A DNA stretch of 64,000 bases. It comes from Patescibacteria group bacterium (lineage in GTDB: Bacteria > Patescibacteria > Paceibacteria > UBA6257 > 2-01-FULL-56-20). Of this stretch, positions 1 to 6,721 are shown in pieces. The stretch lies in assembly GCA_018971305.1 (NCBI GenBank), contig JAGXBC010000003.1:124001-188000 (forward strand), read 5' to 3'. The first letter of the stretch is position 1, and every line of letters begins with the position of its first letter. Under the pieces are notes generated by a model. The model made no database searches. It was not told the DNA's origin and saw only the letters and a program-made list of their open reading frames with translations. Made by a program: the position numbers and the translations under genes.

Positions 1-270
1 GAAATAGAACGATTCGGCAAAAGCATTGGCAGCGTTCCCCGCTACCGCATCGTTGAAGCCCTGCTTAAAGGGCGGAAAACAGTGGGCGAGCTTGTTAAGA
101 TAGTAAAGCTTTCGCAGCCGGCAGTTTCTCAGCATTTAAAAACGCTCCGGGCCTCAAATCTCGTTATAGATGAAAAAAGGGGACAGGAAGTGTTTTATAC
201 CGTGGACGGCGAATACATGCTTGAGCTTTTGAAAAATTTAACGGCTGAAATAAAGAAACCTAAGAAATAA
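1..270 (+). CDS. ArsR-type winged-helix regulator, 5' end missing
   Basis: The frame is open from the first base of the window, so the start lies upstream. The 89 visible residues form a winged helix-turn-helix: a helix around PRYRIVEALLKG, then TVGELVKIVKLSQPAVSQHL as the helix-turn-helix with recognition-helix residues SQPAVSQHLKTLR, then a wing around KRGQEVFYTVD. This is the ArsR/SmtB-type arrangement. No metal-binding Cys or His cluster is seen, so a metal-sensing role is not supported. It ends 11 bases before the LUD gene in the same direction, so the two may be cotranscribed and this protein may control it. Family is clear; ligand is unknown. Confidence 0.75.
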   Translation, partial: EIERFGKSIGSVPRYRIVEALLKGRKTVGELVKIVKLSQPAVSQHLKTLRASNLVIDEKRGQEVFYTVDGEYMLELLKNLTAEIKKPKK

Positions 271-281
271 TTTTTTAATTT

Positions 282-899
282 ATGGATTATAACAAATTGG
301 CAACTAAGGAAAGCGTCAGCAGAACCTCTGCGGCTCTGTCTGCCAAAAAGTATGAGGTTACCATCGCGCAAAATGGCGCCGAGGCCTTGCAAAAGATAAA
401 GGAATTGATTCCCAAAGGAACGTCAATTATGAACGGCGCCTCGGTCACCTTGGAAAAGATAGGTTTCGTGGATTATCTCAAATCCAACGAACACGGCTGG
501 AACAACCTGCATGAAAATATTTTGGCAGAGAAAAATCCGGCAAAGCAGGCGCTGCTTAGAAAGCAGGCCGTGCTTTCCGATTATTATTTGGGAAGTGCTC
601 ACGCTCTCACGGAAAACGGCGAGTTTATTATCGCTTCCAATAGCGGCAGCCAGTTGCCGCACATAGTTTTTACGTCTCCCAATCTTATATTCGTGGTGAG
701 TACAAAAAAGATAGTGCCGACCCTAGAAGACGCGATGAAGCGGTTGGACGAGCACGTGATTCCCTTGGAGGACAAGCACATGCAAGAGAAATACGGAGTG
801 GGAACCGCTCCCAATAAGATAGTTATCTTCAAGGGCGAAAACGTTATGCTCGGCAGAAAAGTTCACCTGATTTTGGTTAACGAGAATTTGGGATTCTGA
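282..899 (+). CDS. LUD-domain protein (LutC/YkgG-like)
   Basis: 205 residues covering a single LUD domain. Visible features are the early stretch on variable nucleotide-like motifs (GTSIMNGASVTLEKIGF), a conserved block around AKQALLRKQAVLSDYYLGSAHALTENGEF, and the IASNSGSQLPHIVFTSPNLIFVV region that closes LUD domains. In other bacteria LUD proteins (LutB, LutC) take part in L-lactate oxidation as part of an iron-sulfur complex. Here no LutA or LutB lies next to it, so an exact substrate cannot be given. It follows the ArsR-like gene by 11 bases, has no Shine-Dalgarno site and ends in TGA. A putative FAD-dependent 2-hydroxyacid oxidase lies far away at 25.3 kb. Confidence 0.8.
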   Translation: MDYNKLATKESVSRTSAALSAKKYEVTIAQNGAEALQKIKELIPKGTSIMNGASVTLEKIGFVDYLKSNEHGWNNLHENILAEKNPAKQALLRKQAVLSDYYLGSAHALTENGEFIIASNSGSQLPHIVFTSPNLIFVVSTKKIVPTLEDAMKRLDEHVIPLEDKHMQEKYGVGTAPNKIVIFKGENVMLGRKVHLILVNENLGF

Positions 900-984
900 A
901 GCTGTAGAACACAATCTCTCTACGCTTCGCAAGAAGCTGGCTCAAAAAATTTCAACGGACGGGAAAAGTTAACCCCGCCATTAT

Positions 985-1011
985 TTGACTTTTTTCTGAT
1001 TTTATTATAAA
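985..1011 (+). promoter_or_regulatory. Promoter of the ubiquitin-like cassette
   Basis: TTGACT at 985-990 and TATAAA at 1006-1011 (15-base spacer); an alternative -10, TAAAAA at 1008-1013, gives a 17-base spacer. It is followed by the strong Shine-Dalgarno AGAGGAG at 1034-1040 and ATG at 1049. Confidence 0.55.
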
Positions 1012-1048
1012 AAAGGGACAGTTCGTTTGTCAGAGAGGAGATCCTTAT

Positions 1049-2332
1049 ATGTCATACAGAGAGTTTCTGCGGATACTTTGGAGGTCAGCGATTGTAGCAT
1101 TGATTATCTATTTCATCTTTCTTTTGCTGCGAAACGCTGGCTCTTCCCACAGCACGATTAATCAGGATAGTCAGATATATTACTATGCCGACTTTCTTTT
1201 TGTGGACGACCCTCCGCCGTTGGATGACAAACAGAGCGACAGTGAAAAAGAATTTCACTCGTTCGTTTTCTTCCTGAGAGACGTTAGCCAAAATGAGCAC
1301 CCCTTGCACAGAATAGATTTCTTAAAAAACTTAACCGATGACTACCGTTCGGAGGTAAAAACATTTCAGGAAAAGACCGGAAACAATCCGGAGCTTATGT
1401 ACACATTGCTCTTCGATAAATCGAAGATCATTGACCTTATTCTGCGAGAGGAAAAGGAAAGGGATAGAAGAATCGCATCTTTACGTCCCGCGCCGAGTTT
1501 GGTCTACGTATTCTTCTTTTTTCAGGTCATAAGTATCGGTTGGCTGATTCTATGGTGGGCCACTGTCGGAAGCTGGAATGTTTTCCGCTTTCCTTATCGA
1601 GCGTGGTGGTTCTACGTTTACTTGGCCTTCATGCTCCCGTGTTCACTTGCCTTGATAGCATCGGTCGCATGCGGCGAGCTTGTTTTCTTTGTTATCCACA
1701 TGATAGAGGCCAAACGAGATAGATTCCGCACTGGGCTTAAAAAGCTGGCAGTCCGTCTCAAAATTGTAAGAGAATACGACGATTTGTGCGCTAATATCAA
1801 TAAAAATCGCGCCAAGCACAAGGATGCCTGGATTAGTTCCTTTGGTAGTAAACGAATATCCGTCAAGATTACACAAGAGAACGTTGTTCTTGAAGAACTT
1901 GGCAGGAATCTTCGCGCCAGGGAAAAGGAATTGCAAACGATGCAGCGCGACTATTTTGCGAAGAGGGAATTTATCAAACGCCTAAAAAAAATTCCGAATA
2001 TGACCGAGCGGCTGGCAGAGGAATTTGACGAACTGTCCCGCAATCCATTAGTGAAAGCGCTTGAGGTGAAAGACGATTGCCTGGTGGTCTACACAGACGC
2101 TATTTTTGGGAGCAGGGGAACCGTTGGACCTTTCCGTATAGACATTTCACCTACCGAAAGCACAAAAAGGGTGTCCTTTGCGGCTAAGTGGTCGAGGAAA
2201 CATCCCACCGGAGACGGAACAGACGGTCCTTACTGTTTCGGTAATGCGAACGAATTGATTGATAAACTACTTGAAGAATATCGCATTGCCGAGGGAGTTG
2301 GCCTGATGTTGAAAGCATTCCAATCCAATTAA
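1049..2332 (+). CDS. Membrane-anchored coiled-coil protein with E2-like C-terminal domain
   Basis: 427 residues, first gene of a four-gene cassette. I see a membrane segment at about 12-27, an acidic extracytoplasmic stretch, two more segments at about 151-171 and 186-218, then a charged, probably coiled-coil cytoplasmic region (about 219-330). The last ~100 residues (NPLVKALEV onward) read like a ubiquitin-conjugating fold: beta-strands ending at VSFAAKW, then HP at 385-386, a short loop and GPYCFG with Cys396, then a helical tail. The HP-(loop)-G-x-C order matches the E2 active-site region. The E2 call is my inference from this motif order plus the JAB, E1 and Ubl genes downstream; without them I would call it an unknown membrane protein. 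Strong Shine-Dalgarno. The next gene starts 11 bases after the stop. Confidence 0.6.
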   Translation: MSYREFLRILWRSAIVALIIYFIFLLLRNAGSSHSTINQDSQIYYYADFLFVDDPPPLDDKQSDSEKEFHSFVFFLRDVSQNEHPLHRIDFLKNLTDDYRSEVKTFQEKTGNNPELMYTLLFDKSKIIDLILREEKERDRRIASLRPAPSLVYVFFFFQVISIGWLILWWATVGSWNVFRFPYRAWWFYVYLAFMLPCSLALIASVACGELVFFVIHMIEAKRDRFRTGLKKLAVRLKIVREYDDLCANINKNRAKHKDAWISSFGSKRISVKITQENVVLEELGRNLRAREKELQTMQRDYFAKREFIKRLKKIPNMTERLAEEFDELSRNPLVKALEVKDDCLVVYTDAIFGSRGTVGPFRIDISPTESTKRVSFAAKWSRKHPTGDGTDGPYCFGNANELIDKLLEEYRIAEGVGLMLKAFQSN

Positions 2333-2343
2333 AGGAGGATAAA

Positions 2344-2997
2344 ATGCATAAAAGAAATATCCCGCTGTGCCTACCATTAAAAACGTTGAGTCCGGAAGCG
2401 GCCTTGATATCCTATCCGAATGCAATACGACTGCTACCCAAGCTTGTCTTGGCGAGTGATGTGTTCCGGCAACTTTCCTGCTATTACCGTTCGATACGAT
2501 GCGAATTCCAACTGATGGGATTCGTGGAGCGCGAAGATGAGAACGTTTTTCGCGTGACAGAACTCGCAATCAATCCTCAATACGTGGGAATAACCCATGC
2601 CGATAACGACACGCTGATGTTTTCTGATTTTCTCCGAGAACTTGAGTTACGGGGAAAAGATATCGGCAATCTGCGTCTGCAGGCTCATTCACACGGTATG
2701 CTGGAATCGTATTTTTCCTGCAGAGACGTGGATACGATCTGTGATTCTTACGCTTGCGACTGGATGATCTCGATGGTGGGGAACATCCGGCTTGATTTGA
2801 AGGCGCGGCTAGATATATTCGAGCCCGTGCCGTTAAGCATTTCATTGCCAATATTCGTGGAGTCTTCTTTGTCGGAAATTAATGCCCCAGTTGTTTCCGT
2901 GGAAGAAAAGAGTGCCGAAGAAGCTGCATGGCTTATGCAGCTGCTGAAACAGATGAGGCCAGGTATGGAAGTAGCGGGGGAGGTGTTCCATGGCTGA
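2344..2997 (+). CDS. JAMM/JAB-domain metallopeptidase (deubiquitinase-like)
   Basis: 217 residues with a complete JAMM zinc motif: a candidate catalytic Glu54 in CEFQLMGF, then His115-Ser-His117, seven residues, Ser125, two residues and Asp128. JAB enzymes in gene sets with E1 and Ubl proteins remove or mature the ubiquitin-like partner by cutting after its C-terminal glycines. Since the Ubl gene here already ends in Gly-Gly, processing of a precursor seems unnecessary and deconjugation is more likely. A near-perfect Shine-Dalgarno (AAAGGAGG) lies five bases before the ATG. The last bases overlap the E1 gene by 8 bases, so translation of the two is probably coupled. The C-terminal 60 residues are not assigned. 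Confidence 0.85.
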   Translation: MHKRNIPLCLPLKTLSPEAALISYPNAIRLLPKLVLASDVFRQLSCYYRSIRCEFQLMGFVEREDENVFRVTELAINPQYVGITHADNDTLMFSDFLRELELRGKDIGNLRLQAHSHGMLESYFSCRDVDTICDSYACDWMISMVGNIRLDLKARLDIFEPVPLSISLPIFVESSLSEINAPVVSVEEKSAEEAAWLMQLLKQMRPGMEVAGEVFHG

Positions 2998-3688
2998 TTT
3001 TCTAAGACAGCTAGATATCATTGATCCAAAGAAATTGGTATATCCCGTAACTTGTATCGGATTGGGCGGTATCGGAAGTTTTACGGCAGCAGCTCTTCGC
3101 AAGATCGGTTTCCAAAAATTCATTCTCTATGATGGTGATGTGGTGGAGGCCCATAACATACCTTCGCAAAATTTTCCGTGGGAAAGCGAGGGCTCAACCA
3201 AGGTTTCCGCGACAGAGAAAGTGTTGCGTGAATCACTGGACTCCGAAGTGGAGATTACCGCCTATGATCGCAGGTTTACCGAAAATGACCATCTTGAAGG
3301 AATTGTCGTTGCCGGTGTGGACAGTATGTCTTCACGGCAGGCAATCTGGAAAGCCGTGCAAAACAACCGAGCGCTTGTCCCGCTTTTCTTAGACGGCCGC
3401 ATCGGGGTTGAGTGGGACGAAAAAGAGCGCAAGGTCAAAGGAGAATGGATAGAGGTTTTTAGTTTGAACCCTTCATCGTTTTCCGACATTGAGCTTTACG
3501 AGTCGCATCTTTTCCCCGAAGAAGAAGCCGCCGCTCTGCATTGTACTGCGCAGGCGGTGATCTACATCGGCTACTTCATTGCGGCGTTCATAAGCTCAAG
3601 CATTCGCAAGTGGGCTTGTGGCGAAGAGATTCATCGCTATTTGCTTTATGACGCTTTGACTTCTGACATAATCAGTGCTATAAAGTAA
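2990..3688 (+). CDS. ThiF/E1-like adenylating enzyme
   Basis: 232 residues, one Rossmann-type adenylation domain. The nucleotide loop is GLGGIGS at 24-30, followed by the acidic pair in YDGD (48-50), a Lys in GSTKVSA (71) and Asp111 in VAGVDSMSSRQ, all in ThiF/MoeB/E1 order. The usual Arg after the N of the 'N-x-x-R-Q' segment is Ser here (NIPSQNF). Cys185 in LHCTAQA is the best candidate for a thioester cysteine. There is no CxxC zinc pair as in MoeB. Expected role: adenylate the C-terminal glycine of the 70-residue Ubl at 3734 and pass it on. ATG overlaps the end of the JAB gene and has its own Shine-Dalgarno (GGGAGGTG) inside that gene. Confidence 0.85.
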   Translation: MADFLRQLDIIDPKKLVYPVTCIGLGGIGSFTAAALRKIGFQKFILYDGDVVEAHNIPSQNFPWESEGSTKVSATEKVLRESLDSEVEITAYDRRFTENDHLEGIVVAGVDSMSSRQAIWKAVQNNRALVPLFLDGRIGVEWDEKERKVKGEWIEVFSLNPSSFSDIELYESHLFPEEEAAALHCTAQAVIYIGYFIAAFISSSIRKWACGEEIHRYLLYDALTSDIISAIK

Positions 3689-3733
3689 CAGACTCCAGGT
3701 AGTAAAATTTCGGAAAAAAAAGGGGGTGATACT

Positions 3734-3946
3734 ATGGTGCACGTAAGATCCGCAGGTGTTTCCGAGGATCTCCCGTTCCGTGAGGGTATGACCGCTCAGG
3801 ACGCCTTAAGAGAAGCTGGCGTTCGGAAAGGTCTCTTCCAAGCCAACCCACAGATCTTGGTTGGCCCGGATGTCGCCAATGGGGCGCAACTCCTCAAGGA
3901 CGAAGACACGGTGACCGTGTCTCCAAAGATCAAAAATGGCGGCTAA
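3734..3946 (+). CDS. Small ubiquitin-like beta-grasp protein ending in Gly-Gly
   Basis: 70 residues, ending KIKNGG with no further residue, the classic free di-glycine tail of ubiquitin, ThiS, MoaD and bacterial Ubl proteins. The layout fits a beta-grasp fold: strand VHVRSAG, strand LPFREG, helix TAQDALREAGV, a loop with QILVGPDV, and a last strand DEDTVTVSPKI leading to the tail. With only an E1 and a JAB next to it, sulfur carriage could be considered. However, no thiazole or molybdopterin gene is in the window and an E2-like gene starts the operon, which favours protein conjugation. Shine-Dalgarno AGGGGGTGAT precedes the ATG. The Gly-Gly codons and stop form a hairpin with bases just downstream. 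Confidence 0.75.
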   Translation: MVHVRSAGVSEDLPFREGMTAQDALREAGVRKGLFQANPQILVGPDVANGAQLLKDEDTVTVSPKIKNGG

Positions 3947-3953
3947 AGCCGCC
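3938..3953 (+). other. Hairpin over the Gly-Gly codons and stop of the Ubl gene
   Basis: GGCGGC at 3938-3943 (the two terminal Gly codons) pairs with GCCGCC at 3948-3953 across the TAA stop. It has no T-tract, so it is not itself the terminator. Confidence 0.5.
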
Positions 3954-3960
3954 CAACAAT

Positions 3961-4011
3961 GGATGGGGGAAGAACGCACAAAGCGATTTGACCCCCATCC
4001 TAATTTTTTTT
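3961..4011 (+). terminator. Intrinsic terminator of the ubiquitin-like cassette
   Basis: GGATGGGGG at 3961-3969 pairs exactly with CCCCCATCC at 3992-4000, followed by TAATTTTTTTT. It closes the four-gene unit. Confidence 0.85.
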
Positions 4012-4115
4012 ATATTCCCTCACTTCCGTCCGTAGACCGGTAAACCAACCTGTACCCGAACCGCCGAAAGGAAAATTCCGGCTGGCAGTCCGAGGGCGAT
4101 TCGGGGCGTATCGTT

Positions 4116-4502
4116 CTACAACTTTCCCTTCTTTTCGTATTTGTGATCTTCGTTGTATTTTTCCAGGACCGTTTTGATGCTTTGGAGATGGGCTTCAACC
4201 CGGTGTAATTTAAATCTAAGCATTTCCTCCCTGTGTTTTGCGGATATCCTTGTGGTTGTTTTTAAAAATTGGGCATACCAGCCCCTCTCTTTGTCCAGAA
4301 GCGCTTCTTCTTTATAAAAACCCCACGCCGAAGACGCCCACTCCGGTAGGTTGTTAATGTCTTCCTCGCGCGCGGTCAGTTCCTGAAGGAGATTTCTGAT
4401 ATTCTCCTCTATTTTATCCGTATCCTCCTCTTTTTTCTCCAGTTCAATAAGTTGTATTTGTTCCGGTTCGGATTTTTCCTGATTTTTTCCTGATTCTGTC
4501 AT
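4116..4502 (-). CDS. Hypothetical charged coiled-coil protein
   Basis: 128 residues from the ATG at 4502. The frame continues upstream, but this ATG lies seven bases after a TATAAT box and the upstream part has no coding look. The first 60 residues are rich in Glu, Lys and Gln and probably form a coiled coil; the rest (PEWASSAWGFYKEEALLDKE, then HREEMLRFKLHRVEAHLQS) is helical. No signal peptide, membrane segment or known motif is seen. It is transcribed divergently from the interrupted gene at 4634. Function unknown. Confidence 0.6.
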   Translation of the reverse strand: MTESGKNQEKSEPEQIQLIELEKKEEDTDKIEENIRNLLQELTAREEDINNLPEWASSAWGFYKEEALLDKERGWYAQFLKTTTRISAKHREEMLRFKLHRVEAHLQSIKTVLEKYNEDHKYEKKGKL

Positions 4503-4509
4503 CGGTTTG

Positions 4510-4515
4510 ATTATA
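4510..4515 (-). promoter_or_regulatory. Extended -10 box, predicted leaderless start
   Basis: TGCTATAAT on the minus strand; the box ends seven bases before the ATG at 4502, so the predicted transcript start coincides with the start codon. Confidence 0.6.
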
Positions 4516-4530
4516 GCAAAAAATCGCGCT

Positions 4531-4558
4531 TTGACAGACTCTCTAAAGGGATTAAGAT
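4531..4558 (+). promoter_or_regulatory. Promoter of the interrupted gene at 4634
   Basis: TTGACA at 4531-4536 and TAAGAT at 4553-4558 with a 16-base spacer; divergent from the 4502 minus-strand start. Confidence 0.5.
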
Positions 4559-4633
4559 GATGACATGAAATCATTGGAAGAGACTATGCCTGCGGAAAAT
4601 AATTGATCGGTTCGTAAGGAAAGTGAGGGAAAA

Positions 4634-5017
4634 ATGGAAGAATTGTTTCTCCGGCTTTTAGAATTAAAACCGAGCGATGAAGAGCTTGTTCGATTTGTGA
4701 CGGTGGACGTGAACAGCCCGATATTTACAGAATTGGTCTGACAAGAGATACAAAAGCGCCACCTTAATGGCAGCGAAGAAGACAACGGACAACTTTTGCA
4801 ATTGGCGGAGAAAATTCGTGAGTTGAGATCGAATAAAACAAAGCATGAGGATGCGAAGCGGACTGGATGGCACCAAGCCGGAAACATGTTGGGGGATATT
4901 CGCGCTTTCCAAAAGTTGCAGGAAAAACACGACGATAGTTTAAGCAACGTGAAAAAACGGACAGGCAGCGAAGAGAAAGAGATCCGGAATATCCTCGGTC
5001 AAGTTAAAAAACTTTAG
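4634..5017 (+). pseudogene. Hypothetical protein gene interrupted by an in-frame TGA
   Basis: From the ATG at 4634 (weak Shine-Dalgarno GTGAGG before it) 35 codons read up to a TGA at 4739-4741. The same frame then stays open for another 91 codons to the TAA at 5017, through QEIQKRHL and a Lys/Glu-rich helical region ending RNILGQVKKL. Both halves have similar composition and the frame is unchanged, so this looks like one ~127-residue gene with a single nonsense change (for example TGG to TGA). Otherwise the downstream part may start at the TTG at 4796. TGA is a normal stop elsewhere in this window. Real decay, sequencing error and readthrough cannot be told apart here. Function unknown. Confidence 0.5.
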
Positions 5018-5037
5018 CCGTTCCGTTTGGGCTATGG

Positions 5038-5043
5038 TATAAT
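5038..5043 (+). promoter_or_regulatory. Extended -10 box, predicted leaderless start
   Basis: TGGTATAAT; the box ends seven bases before the ATG at 5051. This decides the start, since the frame itself opens 24 bases earlier at a TTG upstream of the box. Confidence 0.65.
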
Positions 5044-5050
5044 TCTGTCT

Positions 5051-5326
5051 ATGGAGGTGCTAATATTCGCTCAGACATTGTATTATTTCGTAGTTTCTCT
5101 CGCCATAATAGTACTCGGCGCCTTGTTTACGATTATCACATACCACCTAATTCATATTACAAAGCATTTACAAAACATTTCCGATAACCTTAACGACACC
5201 TCGGATGAATTAAAAAAGCGGATTGAAGAAGTTATTGAGCGGCTTGCTTCACTCCCGATACTCTCATATTTTTTAAAGAAAGACGACGGTCACGAGTCGC
5301 ATTCGTCTCGTAAAAAAAGGTCGTAG
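5051..5326 (+). CDS. Small single-pass membrane protein with helical tail
   Basis: 91 residues. One hydrophobic segment near the N-terminus (about 7-35, FAQTLYYFVVSLAIIVLGAL onward) is followed by an amphipathic helical stretch (NISDNLNDTSDELKKRIEEV) and a basic, Ser-rich end. This is the general shape of DUF948/YtxG-like proteins, and the next gene is YtxH-like, a pairing that fits a small envelope or stress-type operon. The assignment is by shape and context only. The start at 5051 is set by the leaderless -10 box. Confidence 0.6.
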   Translation: MEVLIFAQTLYYFVVSLAIIVLGALFTIITYHLIHITKHLQNISDNLNDTSDELKKRIEEVIERLASLPILSYFLKKDDGHESHSSRKKRS

Positions 5327-5343
5327 CATAATATTGTATAAAC

Positions 5344-5682
5344 ATGAAAAAGAAAAATTTGAATTCTAAGAAAAGGGGAGGGGTGAGCGTGTTGGCGGGT
5401 GTACTGATAGGTGCGGCACTTGGCGTTGGAGTCGGCTTGCTTGCCGAATCAAAAACAGGAAAACGATTTGAGAAAAAAGCCAAAAACCTGTCCGTAGACT
5501 TCTACGGATACATGGTTCCGCAAATTAAAAAAGTTAAAAAGATGGGGGAAGCGGAATATAAAAAGTTTGTGATGGAAGCAATGAAGCAGTACAGTAAAAA
5601 CAAAAAACTTTCCCGGGCGGAAGCAAAATATCTAGTGAAAGATGCCCAGGGGGCCTGGAAACATCTGAAGAAGTACTTATAA
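5344..5682 (+). CDS. YtxH-like protein
   Basis: 112 residues. After a basic start (MKKKNLNSKKRGG) comes a glycine-rich hydrophobic segment at about 13-35 (VSVLAGVLIGAALGVGVGLL) and then AESKTGKRFEKKAKNL, the 'G-x-x-G-x-x-x-APxxGxxxR' type pattern of YtxH proteins. The C-terminal half is Lys-rich and helical. YtxH proteins are small membrane-anchored proteins of unclear function, in some Firmicutes linked to stress. It starts 17 bases after the 5051 gene, has no Shine-Dalgarno site and probably shares its mRNA. Confidence 0.6.
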   Translation: MKKKNLNSKKRGGVSVLAGVLIGAALGVGVGLLAESKTGKRFEKKAKNLSVDFYGYMVPQIKKVKKMGEAEYKKFVMEAMKQYSKNKKLSRAEAKYLVKDAQGAWKHLKKYL

Positions 5683-5755
5683 GTAATTTTTTAGACGTGC
5701 TTCCCTATATTATGAGCTCAAAAAAGGGAATTTTATTTGCCGTTTAAAGTTATGT

Positions 5756-5761
5756 TAAAAT
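5756..5761 (+). promoter_or_regulatory. Extended -10 box, predicted leaderless start
   Basis: TGTTAAAAT ends seven bases before the ATG at 5769. Confidence 0.55.
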
Positions 5762-5768
5762 AATATAT

Positions 5769-6695
5769 ATGAAAAAATTAACTATTGTAATCATAGCGGT
5801 AGTGGTTGTCGTTATTGGAGCAGGCATATACTTTTTTTTGCCGAGACCCGCAACCAACACTAATGTAACCCAGAATCCTCCTGTAACCAATACTCCAGGG
5901 AATACCGTTCAAACTCCGGAGAATACTCAGCCGCAGCCAACGCAGCAAAATCCTGCGGAAACAGTTATCGGAAAATCAGTTGAGGGGCGCGATATCACGG
6001 CGTATAACTATGGTACTGGTGATACGCAGATCTTGTTTATCGGCGGCATACATGGCGGCTACGAATGGAACACGAGCCTTGTTGCTTATCAGGCGATGGA
6101 CTATCTGAAGGCGAATGCCAATGCCATTCCTGCTAACGAAAAAATAACCGTTATACCGGTGTTGAATCCGGACGGCCTGAACAAGGTTGTCGGGACGGCA
6201 GGACGCTTTGCCGCCGCGGACGTTCCGGCTTCGCAAACTTTGCAAATATCCGGACGCTATAACGCGGATAACGTTGACCTCAACCGCAACTTTGATTGCG
6301 ATTGGCAAAAGAACGCTGTCTGGCAGAACACAGCCGTGAGCGGCGGCAGTAAAGCATTTTCCGAACCGGAAAGCGCGGCGATACGGGATTACATAACGGC
6401 GCATAAGCCGGCAGCGGTTGTTGTTTGGTACAGCGCGGTTGGCGGCGTGTTCGCGTCCAATTGCCACGGCGGAGTTTTGCCCGAAACGAACACGATTACG
6501 AATATTTATTCAAAAGCATCCGGTTACAAGGCATACGAGAGCTATGATTTCTACGCGCTGACCGGCGATATGGTCAATTGGTTCGCCAAGAACAATATTC
6601 CGGGCATTAGCGTTCTTCTTACCACGCACACCGATACGGAGTGGAGTAAAAATCAAGCAGGCATTGACGCTCTTATAGCCCACTACGCTAAATAA
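5769..6695 (+). CDS. Membrane-anchored M14-type carboxypeptidase homolog, probably inactive
   Basis: 308 residues: N-terminal membrane anchor (about 4-25), a Pro/Thr/Asn-rich linker to about 62, then an M14 zinc carboxypeptidase domain. The first zinc motif HxxE is intact (GGIHGGYEWN), as are DLNRNFDCDW and the FSEPESAAIRDYI segment. But where the neighbouring paralog at 6722 has WHSQ (third zinc ligand) this protein has WYSA, and where the paralog has ITVEMSTH (candidate catalytic Glu) this one has ISVLLTTH. Both key residues are therefore lost. It may bind peptides or peptidoglycan stems without cutting, or use other residues. The two genes are a tandem duplication (gap 26 bases), each with its own -10 box. 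Confidence 0.8.
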   Translation: MKKLTIVIIAVVVVVIGAGIYFFLPRPATNTNVTQNPPVTNTPGNTVQTPENTQPQPTQQNPAETVIGKSVEGRDITAYNYGTGDTQILFIGGIHGGYEWNTSLVAYQAMDYLKANANAIPANEKITVIPVLNPDGLNKVVGTAGRFAAADVPASQTLQISGRYNADNVDLNRNFDCDWQKNAVWQNTAVSGGSKAFSEPESAAIRDYITAHKPAAVVVWYSAVGGVFASNCHGGVLPETNTITNIYSKASGYKAYESYDFYALTGDMVNWFAKNNIPGISVLLTTHTDTEWSKNQAGIDALIAHYAK

Positions 6696-6709
6696 ATAAC
6701 TTTTAGCGA

Positions 6710-6715
6710 GATAAT
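6710..6715 (+). promoter_or_regulatory. -10 box, predicted leaderless start
   Basis: GATAAT ends six bases before the ATG at 6722. Confidence 0.45.
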
Positions 6716-6721
6716 CGAACT

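Noticed and set aside
3734..3946. ThiS/MoaD sulfur carrier for thiamine or molybdopterin
   Set aside because: Not excluded, but no thiazole, molybdopterin or cysteine-synthesis gene is nearby, while a JAMM protease and an E2-like gene are; conjugation explains the set better.
4552..4947. 131-codon minus-strand frame
   Set aside because: Antisense to the interrupted gene at 4634; Ser/Cys/Phe-rich translation typical of a shadow frame.
4634..5017. Recoding of TGA as Gly (SR1/Gracilibacteria code)
   Set aside because: Many clear genes end in TGA (LUD, JAB, ABC exporter, second M14, alpha/beta hydrolase) right where their domains end, so TGA is a stop in this genome.
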